Source of the DNA: an uncultured Bacilli bacterium
GTDB lineage: Bacteria > Bacillota_I > Bacilli_A > RF39 > UBA660
Direction of reading: 5' to 3'
Assembly: GCA_944331725.1 (NCBI GenBank)
Contig: CALVJE010000031.1
Coordinates: 1-9,832, forward strand
DNA: 9,832 bases
Part shown: positions 3,601-9,832 of the stretch, in pieces
Position numbering within the stretch: position 1 is the first letter of the stretch
How the letters are laid out: each line of letters opens with the position of its first letter
Program-made: the position numbers and the translations under genes
Notes under the pieces: generated by a model
Told to the model about the DNA's origin: nothing
The model's input: only the letters and a program-made list of their open reading frames with translations
Database searches by the model: none

Positions 3601-6564
3601 ATGTATAATTTGCTTTATGTTAAAAGTTATTACTCTCTTCTTTCTAGTCTTTTATCTATAGATGATATAATTAATTATAATTTAGCAATGAAAAAAGATA
3701 ATGCCATAATCTGTGATAATAATATGTATGGAGTAATGGAATTTATTAAAAAATGTGAATCTAATAATTTAAAACCAGTTATTGGTCTTGAAGTTACGTT
3801 AAATAATTATAAAATATTAATTTATGCTAGAAATTATAATGGTTATTTAAATATGATTAAGATATGTACTTATCAAAATGATGGTAGTCTTAATATTGAT
3901 AATTTATTAGAACATAAAGATGATTTATACTTTTTAATACCATTTTCATCAAAAGAGTTTTATAGAGAATATAAAAATGATATTAAATACATATATCTTG
4001 GCTTTAGTAATAAATTAGAAGAAGGGGAAGCTTTAGTTATTACTAAAGATATTGTTTATTTAAAACCTTCTTTATATAAAGAAAAAAAAGATAGTGATTA
4101 TTTAAAATATTTATATTTAATTAATGATGGTAAAACTATTAATGATAATATTACTTATGATATAGATAATAAAGAATTAAATACAAATGATATAATTAAT
4201 ACTTATGATAATATAGGACTAATAAATACTATAAAGATAGTTAATGACTGTAATTTAGAACTACCTCAAAGAGAATTATTACTTCCTTTATATGATTGCC
4301 CTAATAATCTATCTAGTTTTGAATATTTAACCGCTTTATCTAAAACAGGACTTAATAAAAGATTAAATGGTAATATATCTAACATATATAAAGATAGACT
4401 TATGTATGAATTAGATGTTATAAATAAATTAGGTTTTGCTAACTACTTTCTAGTTGTCTATGATTTTATTCGTTATGCTAAGAAAAAAGGAATATTAGTT
4501 GGTCCTGGTAGGGGTAGTGCAGCGGGCTCTTTAGTGGCCTATTCTCTAGGTATTACAGAAATAGATCCTATTTCCTATAATCTTCTATTTGAAAGATTCC
4601 TAAATCCCGAACGTAAGACAATGCCTGATATAGATACTGATATACCAGATATTTATCGTGATGATATTATTAACTATGTTACTAATAAATACGGTGAAAA
4701 AAAAGTAGCAGGTATTGTTACTTTTGGAACATTAGCAGCGAAACAAGTATTAAGAGATGTAGGAAGAGTTTTAAGTATTCCTCTATATAAAATAGATAAA
4801 TTAACTAGCTTTTTACCAGGAATGTCTCATAAGAAATTAAATGAATTTTATAATGAAAATATAAACTTTAAAGAATATATATTAAGTGATGACTCACTAA
4901 AGAAAGTATATTTAATCGCTTCTAAATTAGAAGGCTTTCCAAGACAAATTGGAACTCACGCCGCTGGTATTGTTATGTGTAAAAAAGATCTAGATGAAGT
5001 AATTCCTTTAACTAAGAGTGATGATATGTACTTAACAGGATATTCTATGAACTATCTAGAAGAGTTAGGACTTTTAAAAATGGACTTTCTTGGTATTAGA
5101 AATCTTACTATTATTATGAATGTAATGGATATGATTTTAAAAAATAAAAATATTAAAATAGATTTTAATAATATTCCTTTAGATGATAATGATGTCTATA
5201 ATCTTTTTGCAAGGGGTGATACTAGTGGTATCTTTCAATTTGAATCTAGTGGAATGAGAAACTTCTTAAGAAAACTTAAACCAACTAACTTTAATGATTT
5301 AGTCGCAGCGATCGCTTTATTTAGACCTGGACCTGCAGAAAATATTGATTTATATATTGCAAGAAAAGAAGGAAAAGAGAAAGTAATTTATCAAGATAAA
5401 GTCTTAGAACCTATATTAAAAGAAACATATGGTATTATGATTTATCAAGAACAAATAATGCTAGTAGCAAGTGCTTATGCAGGATATACTTTAGGAGAAG
5501 CAGATATCTTAAGAAGAGCGATTAGTAAGAAAAATGTAGAAGTTTTAAAGAATGAAGAGACTAAATTTATAGAGAAATCTACTAAATTAGGACATAATCT
5601 AGAAATTTCTAAAACTCTATTTGCAAGTATTCTTAAATTTGCAGGTTATGGATTTAATAAATCTCACGCCGTAGCATATTCTCTAGTCGCTTATAAAATG
5701 GCTTATCTAAAAGTACATTATAAGTTAGAATTCTATGCTAATTTACTTAGTAATGTTATTTCTTCATCATCTAAATTAAAAGAATACTTAAGTGAAATTA
5801 GAAGTCATAACATAACAGTATTAAAACCTGATATTAATTTAAGTACTGATAAATTTGTTGTTAATAATAATAACATTATCTTTCCATTTTCAACAATTAA
5901 AGGAATAGGTATTAGTGTTTCTAGTAATATCTTAAAAGCAAGAAGTGATGGCGAATTTATTAATATATATGATGCCTTTTCAAGATTAGTTAGATCTAAA
6001 GTTACTAAGAAACAATTAGAGACTTTAATAATTTCTTCATCTTTTAATTCTTTTGGTTATAATAAAAAGACTTTAATTACTAATTTAGATAGTTTATATA
6101 ATTATGGAGAATTAACTATAGATTTAGATGAGAGTCTAGTATTAAAACCAGAACTTGTTAAAGCAGAAGAATTTAGTGAATCTATTTTACTGGAACAAGA
6201 ATTAGAGTGTTTTGGATTTTATATTAGTAATCATCCTGTAACTACTTATAGAAATAAATATCAAGATACTATTAAGATTATAGATTTAAATAAGTATTTT
6301 AATAGAATAACTAGTGCTTTAGTAATGGTTGATAAAGTTAAAGCGATTAAAACTAAAAAGAATGAGGATATGGCCTTTATAACTGCTAGTGATGAGACAG
6401 GTTCAATGGATTTTATCTTCTTTCCTAGAGTATATAAATCTAATATGAATATTAGTAAAGGTGATATATGTAAATTAACAGGAACAGTAGAGAAGAGATT
6501 TGATGAGTTACAATTAATAGTTAATAAAATAGAATATATAAGGAGAAATGATGAAGAAGAGTAG
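3601..6564 (+). CDS. dnaE: DNA polymerase III subunit alpha, DnaE
   Basis: This is a C-family replicative polymerase. In low-GC Gram-positives DnaE usually works beside PolC, extending RNA primers. At 987 residues it is shorter than typical DnaE (about 1,100-1,160). The N-terminal PHP domain (1 to about 190) has lost its metal ligands: Y6 and K8 replace the usual HxH, and N40 replaces the His of TDH. The polymerase core is intact: GPGRGSAAGS (301-310), catalytic D345 and D347 in MPDIDTD, and K493/D495 in LLKMDFLG. A helix-hairpin-helix region follows (about 755-790, FSTIKGIG), then FGFYISNHPV and an OB domain (about 900-985). ATG at 3601 has GAAGGAG (3585-3591) 9 nt upstream and lies behind its own promoter. 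There is no exonuclease insertion, so it is not PolC. It overlaps lspA by 14 bp. Confidence 0.96.
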   Translation: MYNLLYVKSYYSLLSSLLSIDDIINYNLAMKKDNAIICDNNMYGVMEFIKKCESNNLKPVIGLEVTLNNYKILIYARNYNGYLNMIKICTYQNDGSLNIDNLLEHKDDLYFLIPFSSKEFYREYKNDIKYIYLGFSNKLEEGEALVITKDIVYLKPSLYKEKKDSDYLKYLYLINDGKTINDNITYDIDNKELNTNDIINTYDNIGLINTIKIVNDCNLELPQRELLLPLYDCPNNLSSFEYLTALSKTGLNKRLNGNISNIYKDRLMYELDVINKLGFANYFLVVYDFIRYAKKKGILVGPGRGSAAGSLVAYSLGITEIDPISYNLLFERFLNPERKTMPDIDTDIPDIYRDDIINYVTNKYGEKKVAGIVTFGTLAAKQVLRDVGRVLSIPLYKIDKLTSFLPGMSHKKLNEFYNENINFKEYILSDDSLKKVYLIASKLEGFPRQIGTHAAGIVMCKKDLDEVIPLTKSDDMYLTGYSMNYLEELGLLKMDFLGIRNLTIIMNVMDMILKNKNIKIDFNNIPLDDNDVYNLFARGDTSGIFQFESSGMRNFLRKLKPTNFNDLVAAIALFRPGPAENIDLYIARKEGKEKVIYQDKVLEPILKETYGIMIYQEQIMLVASAYAGYTLGEADILRRAISKKNVEVLKNEETKFIEKSTKLGHNLEISKTLFASILKFAGYGFNKSHAVAYSLVAYKMAYLKVHYKLEFYANLLSNVISSSSKLKEYLSEIRSHNITVLKPDINLSTDKFVVNNNNIIFPFSTIKGIGISVSSNILKARSDGEFINIYDAFSRLVRSKVTKKQLETLIISSSFNSFGYNKKTLITNLDSLYNYGELTIDLDESLVLKPELVKAEEFSESILLEQELECFGFYISNHPVTTYRNKYQDTIKIIDLNKYFNRITSALVMVDKVKAIKTKKNEDMAFITASDETGSMDFIFFPRVYKSNMNISKGDICKLTGTVEKRFDELQLIVNKIEYIRRNDEEE

Positions 6565-7033
6565 AATTATATTTGTTATTATATTAGTTAGTGTTTTATT
6601 AGGAATAGATTTATTATTAAAGTATTTAGTTTCAACTAATTTAACTAGTATTACAGTACTTCCTGATTTCTTTTCCTTAAAATATGTTTTGAATGATGGA
6701 GCGGCCTTTTCTTTATTTGCTAGTAAAACCTATTTATTAATAATTATTTCTATAATATGTTTATTCTTTATTCTATATGAATTAAAGAATAATTTAAGTG
6801 ATAAAATTCTTTCTATAGGTTATTCCTTAGTCTTAGCAGGCCTATTAGGTAATTTTCTTGATAGATTAACAGATGGTTATATAATAGATTATTTAGCATT
6901 TAAAATACTTAATTTAAACTTTCCTATCTTTAATTTTGCAGATATATTAATAGTAGTAGGAATAATTATAGTTATTATTAAAGAAATATTAAATGAAAGA
7001 GGTAAGAGGTATGAAGTTAGAAGTAAAAAGTGA
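6551..7033 (+). CDS. lspA: Lipoprotein signal peptidase (signal peptidase II)
   Basis: This membrane aspartic protease removes the signal peptide from diacylglyceryl-modified prolipoproteins. The 160-residue product has four hydrophobic segments (about 6-27, 58-77, 84-101, 126-146). Conserved features are D20 in the first helix, the YVLNDGAAFSL box (45-55), GNFLDR (100-105), catalytic D113 in IIDYL and catalytic D131 in FNFADI. ATG at 6551 is preferred over the adjacent ATG at 6548: AGGAG (6541-6545) is 5 nt from the former but only 2 nt from the latter. It overlaps dnaE by 14 bp and rluD by 23 bp, and its TGA stop is consistent with the standard code. The lspA-rluD pairing is common in Firmicutes. 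Confidence 0.96.
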   Translation: MKKSRIIFVIILVSVLLGIDLLLKYLVSTNLTSITVLPDFFSLKYVLNDGAAFSLFASKTYLLIIISIICLFFILYELKNNLSDKILSIGYSLVLAGLLGNFLDRLTDGYIIDYLAFKILNLNFPIFNFADILIVVGIIIVIIKEILNERGKRYEVRSKK

Positions 7034-7916
7034 AAGTGTAAGACTAGATAGTTATATTGCAAATAACAGTGATTTGTCTAGAAGTAGAGTATCTAAATTA
7101 ATTGATGATAATAAAGTGCTTGTTAATGGTAAAGAGAAAAATGCTAGTTATAAAGTAAAACTAGGAGATATTATTGAAGTTAGTGTTGAAGAAGAGATAA
7201 ATTTTGATAATCTTGAGCCTACTAATATTCCTCTTGATATTGTTTATGAAGATGAGTACTTAATGATTATTAATAAAGGGAGTGGCCTTGTAGTTCATCC
7301 TGCTCCAGGTCATATTACTGATACTTTAGTTAATGCTCTTTTATATCACTCTAAAGTAAGTAGTGATGGAAGCTTTAGACCAGGTATTGTTCATCGACTT
7401 GATAAAGATACTAGTGGCCTAATGGTAGTTGCCAAAGATATTAAAACTATGGAACTTCTAAGTGATATGATTAAAAATAAAAAGATAGAAAGATGCTATC
7501 TTGCTATCGTTGATGGCCTTATCTTACACGAAACTGGTACAATTGATGCACCAATTGGAAGAGATGAAGTTAATAGACAAAAAATGGCCGTTACATCTCA
7601 TAATAGTAAAGAGGCAATAACTAACTTTAGAGTATTAAAGAGATTTAAAAACAATACCTTAATAGAATGTATCTTAGAAACAGGTAGAACTCATCAAATA
7701 AGAGTACATCTTGACTATATAAAACATCCAGTCACTAATGATCCTTTATATGGTAATCATAAAAATACAACAGAATTTGGTCAAATGTTACACTCTAAGA
7801 GTATTAGATTCATACATCCTATTACAGGTAAAGAACTTTATTTTGAGCAAGTTCCCCCTAAAGAGTTTTTAGATTATTTAAAGAGTTTGGAGAGTGAAGA
7901 AGATGAATATAAATAG
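7011..7916 (+). CDS. rluD: RluA/RluD-family 23S rRNA pseudouridine synthase
   Basis: The enzyme isomerises uridines of large-subunit rRNA to pseudouridine. The 301 residues comprise an N-terminal S4 RNA-binding domain (about 8-60, with RLDSYIAN and SRSRVSKLI) and a catalytic domain from about 75. The active-site motif is HRLDKDTSG (128-136), with D131 the nucleophilic aspartate. NKGSGLVVHPAPGH (88-101) and GRTHQIRVHL are further family motifs. ATG at 7011 is chosen over an in-frame ATG 18 nt upstream because GAGG at 6999-7002 is 8 nt before it; a second GAGG (7006-7009) directly abuts the start. The S4 domain and length indicate the RluD type (B. subtilis YlyB), but which uridines are modified cannot be read from sequence. 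The start lies inside lspA and the end overlaps the next gene by 14 bp. Confidence 0.93.
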   Translation: MKLEVKSESVRLDSYIANNSDLSRSRVSKLIDDNKVLVNGKEKNASYKVKLGDIIEVSVEEEINFDNLEPTNIPLDIVYEDEYLMIINKGSGLVVHPAPGHITDTLVNALLYHSKVSSDGSFRPGIVHRLDKDTSGLMVVAKDIKTMELLSDMIKNKKIERCYLAIVDGLILHETGTIDAPIGRDEVNRQKMAVTSHNSKEAITNFRVLKRFKNNTLIECILETGRTHQIRVHLDYIKHPVTNDPLYGNHKNTTEFGQMLHSKSIRFIHPITGKELYFEQVPPKEFLDYLKSLESEEDEYK

Positions 7917-8376
7917 TAAAGAATTCTTAGAGTTTTTAGTGAAAGCTAAGAAAGGTACTTATGCAAATGGAGATGCTTCTAAATCATCTTCTAGTAGACT
8001 ATTATCAAAAGATTATCATTATGAAGATGGAAACTTTACTTATCACGATACATATTTTGGTGGAATTAATTTTATGGGTGAAGAAGTAGTTTATTATAAT
8101 GATAATATTCTTTGGGGTATGAATTATTATGGAGTTACAATAGATTCTAATCTAACAGAAGAAATGATGGATAAAGTCTTAAGAATCGCTCTTATGAAAG
8201 TAGGAGAAGATGAAAATATTATTCCTGTTAGAGGACCTAAAGAGTTTGTTAATGGTGATTACCTATATACTTTCGATGTAGAAGGAAATATGGGAAACTT
8301 TATAGGTATTGAAAAAATATGTAAAGGTGATAAATTAATCTATGAATTAAAATGCCACGGAGGTATAATTAAATAG
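7903..8376 (+). CDS. DUF5680 domain-containing protein
   Basis: The 157-residue product matches, from memory of the family, the DUF5680 pattern: an N-terminal FLEFLVKAKKGTYANG (8-23), then YEDGNFTYHDTYFGG, a GEEVVYYNDNILWGMNYYG strand set, RGPKEFVNGDYLY and the C-terminal GIEKICKGDKLIYELKCHGG. The function is unknown; elsewhere the domain is also found fused to DNA-binding or acetyltransferase domains. No signal peptide or membrane helix is seen. ATG at 7903 has GGAG (7889-7892) 10 nt upstream; the in-frame GTG at 7894 is only 1 nt from that site and is less likely. It overlaps rluD by 14 bp and is followed 12 bp later by the phosphatase gene, so it is co-translated within the dnaE operon. 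Confidence 0.75.
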   Translation: MNINSKEFLEFLVKAKKGTYANGDASKSSSSRLLSKDYHYEDGNFTYHDTYFGGINFMGEEVVYYNDNILWGMNYYGVTIDSNLTEEMMDKVLRIALMKVGEDENIIPVRGPKEFVNGDYLYTFDVEGNMGNFIGIEKICKGDKLIYELKCHGGIIK

Positions 8377-8388
8377 GAGGATCTCATT

Positions 8389-9195
8389 ATGAATAAAATG
8401 ATTGTAATGGATATGGATGGAACACTCTTACACTCTGATGGAACTTGTAGTGAAGAAACAAAAGAATATTTAAATAAATTAAAAAGCGATGGGCATATTA
8501 TTGTTCTTGCAACAGGAAGACCTTTAAAATCTGCTAAAGAACCTGTTAAAGATACTAGTTTTGTTAATTATATAATTTCTAATAATGGTTCCTTAATATA
8601 TGATTTTGAAAACAGTGATATTATCTATAAATCTATTATTGCTAAAGATACAGTTAAGAAAATAGCTTCTCTTTACGATGAAAATGCTATTAAATATATT
8701 GCCTTAAGTAATGATTCTTATTGTAATAGAATATCTTCTGTTTTTAGAGAAGATATTGAAACTAAAATGGTTACTACTAAAGAAGAATTAGATAAGGCTT
8801 TAGATGAAGATATTATAGATATTACAATGGAACTTGAAGATAAATCAATGAATGATGATACAATTAGATACTTTAATGAAAAAGTAGATGGTATAACTGC
8901 CTCTATTATGCAAGATTCTTTTGGTGAAAGAAAATGGCTTAGAATAGGTAATGATGGTACTAATAAATATAATGCTATTGAAAAAATCGCTAATTCTAAA
9001 GGAATAGATAATAATGACATTATTTGTTTTGGTGACGGATTAAATGACCTTGATATGCTTGCCAACTGTGGTTTAAGTGTAGCGATGGATAATGCCTTAA
9101 AAGAAGTTAAAATAGCTTGTAATGATATAACTGATTCTAATGATGAAGATGGAGTTAGAAAATATTTAGAAAGATACTTTAATATAATAGGGTAA
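8389..9195 (+). CDS. Cof-type HAD-IIB family hydrolase
   Basis: This is a haloacid-dehalogenase phosphatase of the Cof/YidA type; relatives dephosphorylate sugar phosphates, FMN, pyridoxal phosphate and similar small metabolites. The 268 residues match the family length. Motif I is MDMDGTLL with nucleophile D8 and acid/base D10, motif II is ATGRP with T42, motif III is K193, and motif IV is GDGLNDLDML with D216 and D220. The type IIB cap occupies roughly residues 85-185. ATG at 8389 follows AGGAGG (8375-8380) by 8 nt, the strongest ribosome binding site in the operon. The substrate cannot be deduced. The ASCH gene starts 4 bp after its stop. Confidence 0.9.
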   Translation: MNKMIVMDMDGTLLHSDGTCSEETKEYLNKLKSDGHIIVLATGRPLKSAKEPVKDTSFVNYIISNNGSLIYDFENSDIIYKSIIAKDTVKKIASLYDENAIKYIALSNDSYCNRISSVFREDIETKMVTTKEELDKALDEDIIDITMELEDKSMNDDTIRYFNEKVDGITASIMQDSFGERKWLRIGNDGTNKYNAIEKIANSKGIDNNDIICFGDGLNDLDMLANCGLSVAMDNALKEVKIACNDITDSNDEDGVRKYLERYFNIIG

Positions 9196-9199
9196 TGAA

Positions 9200-9607
9200 A
9201 TGAAAGTACTTAGTTTAATAGAACCATATGCAACATTAATAAAACTAGGCAAAAAGAAAATTGAAACAAGAAGTTATAAAACTAATTATAGGGGAGAGTT
9301 GTATATTCACGCTAGTTCCACTAAAATACCTAAAGAGTATAAAAATAAAAAAGAAGTGATGGATCTTGTTAAAGATAGTGATTTAAACTTTGGTTATATT
9401 ATTCTTAAATGTAAATTAGTAGATTGTATTTATATGGATGAAAAATTTTTAGATAATATTAAAAAAGATAAATTAGAATGTCTAGTAGGTGATTATAGAA
9501 TAGGTAGATATGCTTGGGTCTTAGAAGATATTGAAGTCCTAGAAAAACCTATCTTTGCTAAAGGAAAGCTAGGTATTTGGAACTATGAAGAAGATATTAA
9601 TAATTAA
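9200..9607 (+). CDS. ASCH domain-containing protein
   Basis: The 135-residue protein has the ASCH (PUA-like beta-barrel) signature: LSLIEPYATLIKLGKKKIETRS (4-25), YRGELYIHAS (30-39) and a closing IGRYAWVLEDIE strand. ASCH proteins bind RNA or modified nucleosides; the E. coli member YqfB hydrolyses N4-acetylcytidine. K18-K20, E22 and R24 lie in the conserved cleft segment. The start ATG at 9200 has only a weak site (AGGG near 9189-9192) and is 4 bp after the phosphatase stop, so translational coupling is likely. It is the last gene of the dnaE operon seen here. A specific activity cannot be assigned. Confidence 0.85.
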   Translation: MKVLSLIEPYATLIKLGKKKIETRSYKTNYRGELYIHASSTKIPKEYKNKKEVMDLVKDSDLNFGYIILKCKLVDCIYMDEKFLDNIKKDKLECLVGDYRIGRYAWVLEDIEVLEKPIFAKGKLGIWNYEEDINN

Positions 9608-9631
9608 TAATATATGGTAAAGATTACAAAA

Positions 9632-9654
9632 AATATCAATGTTTAATTGATATT
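9632..9654. terminator. Inverted repeat after the ASCH gene
   Basis: AATATCAAT (9632-9640) and ATTGATATT (9646-9654) form a perfect 9-bp AT-only stem with a 5-base loop. No U-run follows on the plus strand; the A-run before it gives a U-run on the minus strand. It may protect the 3' end of the operon mRNA or terminate antisense transcription. Confidence 0.4.
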
Positions 9655-9672
9655 AAATAAAATATAAATAAC

Positions 9673-9760
9673 GACACTCTAATCAACGTTTGAGAAGAGT
9701 GTCTAATCCAAAATATACGGAGGAGACATTCGCTTGGAAATCAAATGTTCCTCTTTTTTT
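9673..9760 (+). ncRNA. Structured RNA: hairpin plus intrinsic terminator, unassigned
   Basis: Hairpin 1 is GACACTCT (9673-9680) with AGAGTGTC (9696-9703), a 2x2 internal loop (AA and GA), TCAA with TTGA, and a CGT loop. A linker follows, then the terminator hairpin (9720-9753) and seven U. TCCAA in the linker (9707-9711) can pair with TTGGA in the terminator loop (9734-9738), giving a possible pseudoknot or alternative fold. This architecture fits a small RNA or an attenuator leader of the gene to the right. No known class was recognised and no clear promoter was found upstream; read-through from the operon is possible. Confidence 0.45.
9720..9760 (+). terminator. Strong intrinsic terminator
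   Basis: GAGGA (9720-9724) and ACATT (9726-9730) pair with TCCTC (9749-9753) and AATGT (9744-9748), leaving a bulged G at 9725. Seven T follow (9754-9760). This is the best terminator in the window and would end the dnaE operon if no earlier one acts. Confidence 0.8.
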
Positions 9761-9800
9761 ATATAATAGGAAAGTTATACTTGAAAATCGAAAAAATGTA

Positions 9801-9830
9801 TTGACAAACATATCTTCTATACAGTACACT
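9801..9830 (+). promoter_or_regulatory. Promoter at right edge
   Basis: A perfect -35 TTGACA (9801-9806), an 18-bp spacer and TACACT (9825-9830). It would transcribe a gene starting outside the window. Confidence 0.6.
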
Positions 9831-9832
9831 TA

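Noticed and set aside
5308..5315. GCGATCGC palindrome resembling the cyanobacterial HIP1 repeat
   Set aside because: Only one copy is present, explained by the conserved Ala-Ala-Ile-Ala codons of DnaE.
7031..7033. TGA at the end of lspA as a Trp codon (Mycoplasma-type code)
   Set aside because: All Trp residues in the window are TGG and no in-frame TGA occurs inside any conserved gene, so TGA is a stop.
8718..9065. 115-residue minus-strand frame inside the HAD gene
   Set aside because: It is a shadow of the clearly coding plus-strand frame with all HAD motifs; it has low-complexity Ser/Ile/Leu content and no ribosome binding site evidence.
9683..9811. 42-residue minus-strand reading frame at the right edge starting at ATG 9811
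   Set aside because: It has no ribosome binding site, runs antisense through the hairpin and terminator and through the plus-strand promoter, and has no protein-like family pattern.

Overview
The window is AT-rich DNA (GC roughly 25-30% by eye) from a low-GC Gram-positive bacterium. Strong AGGAGG-type ribosome binding sites, extended -10 promoters, U-tailed hairpin terminators, AGA as the main Arg codon and the short C-minus form of ribosomal protein L28 all fit Bacilli or Erysipelotrichia-like lineages, possibly an uncultured gut Mollicutes-relative (RF39-type). Trp is always TGG and lspA ends in TGA, so the standard bacterial code applies rather than the Mycoplasma code.

Layout, left to right. 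(1) greA (167-640) has its own extended -10 promoter and terminator. (2) Facing it on the minus strand is a 55-residue Gly/Tyr/Pro-rich protein with a TTG start (681-848). (3) Diverging from that is a two-gene unit: a membrane-anchored thioredoxin-like protein (982-1494) overlapping trmL (1494-2015). (4) A near-consensus promoter lies inside the trmL terminator and drives an unrecognised 74-residue protein with a TTG start (2076-2300). (5) The segment from about 2302 to 3218, between two copies of a 16-bp sequence, holds decayed ORF fragments and an unrecognised 197-residue protein (2586-3179). (6) rpmB (L28, minus, 3261-3443) and dnaE (plus, from 3601) are divergently transcribed from a compact pair of extended -10 promoters. 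(7) dnaE begins a tightly packed plus-strand unit: dnaE, lspA, rluD, a DUF5680 protein, a Cof-type HAD phosphatase and an ASCH-domain protein (to 9607), with overlaps of 14, 23 and 14 bp and gaps of 12 and 4 bp. (8) The right end has a well-formed RNA hairpin followed by an intrinsic terminator (9673-9760), then a promoter running off the window (9801-9830).

Most of the window is core housekeeping: transcript cleavage (GreA), tRNA wobble methylation (TrmL), lagging-strand or primer-extension replication (DnaE), lipoprotein maturation (LspA), rRNA pseudouridylation (RluD) and a ribosomal protein. The accessory-looking part is 2050-3240. No CRISPR array, insertion sequence, tRNA or rRNA was seen. 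The observations most worth checking are a striking shortage of CATG (two copies, both outside the core genes), the repeat-flanked unknown gene, the 55-residue minus-strand protein and the structured RNA at the right edge.
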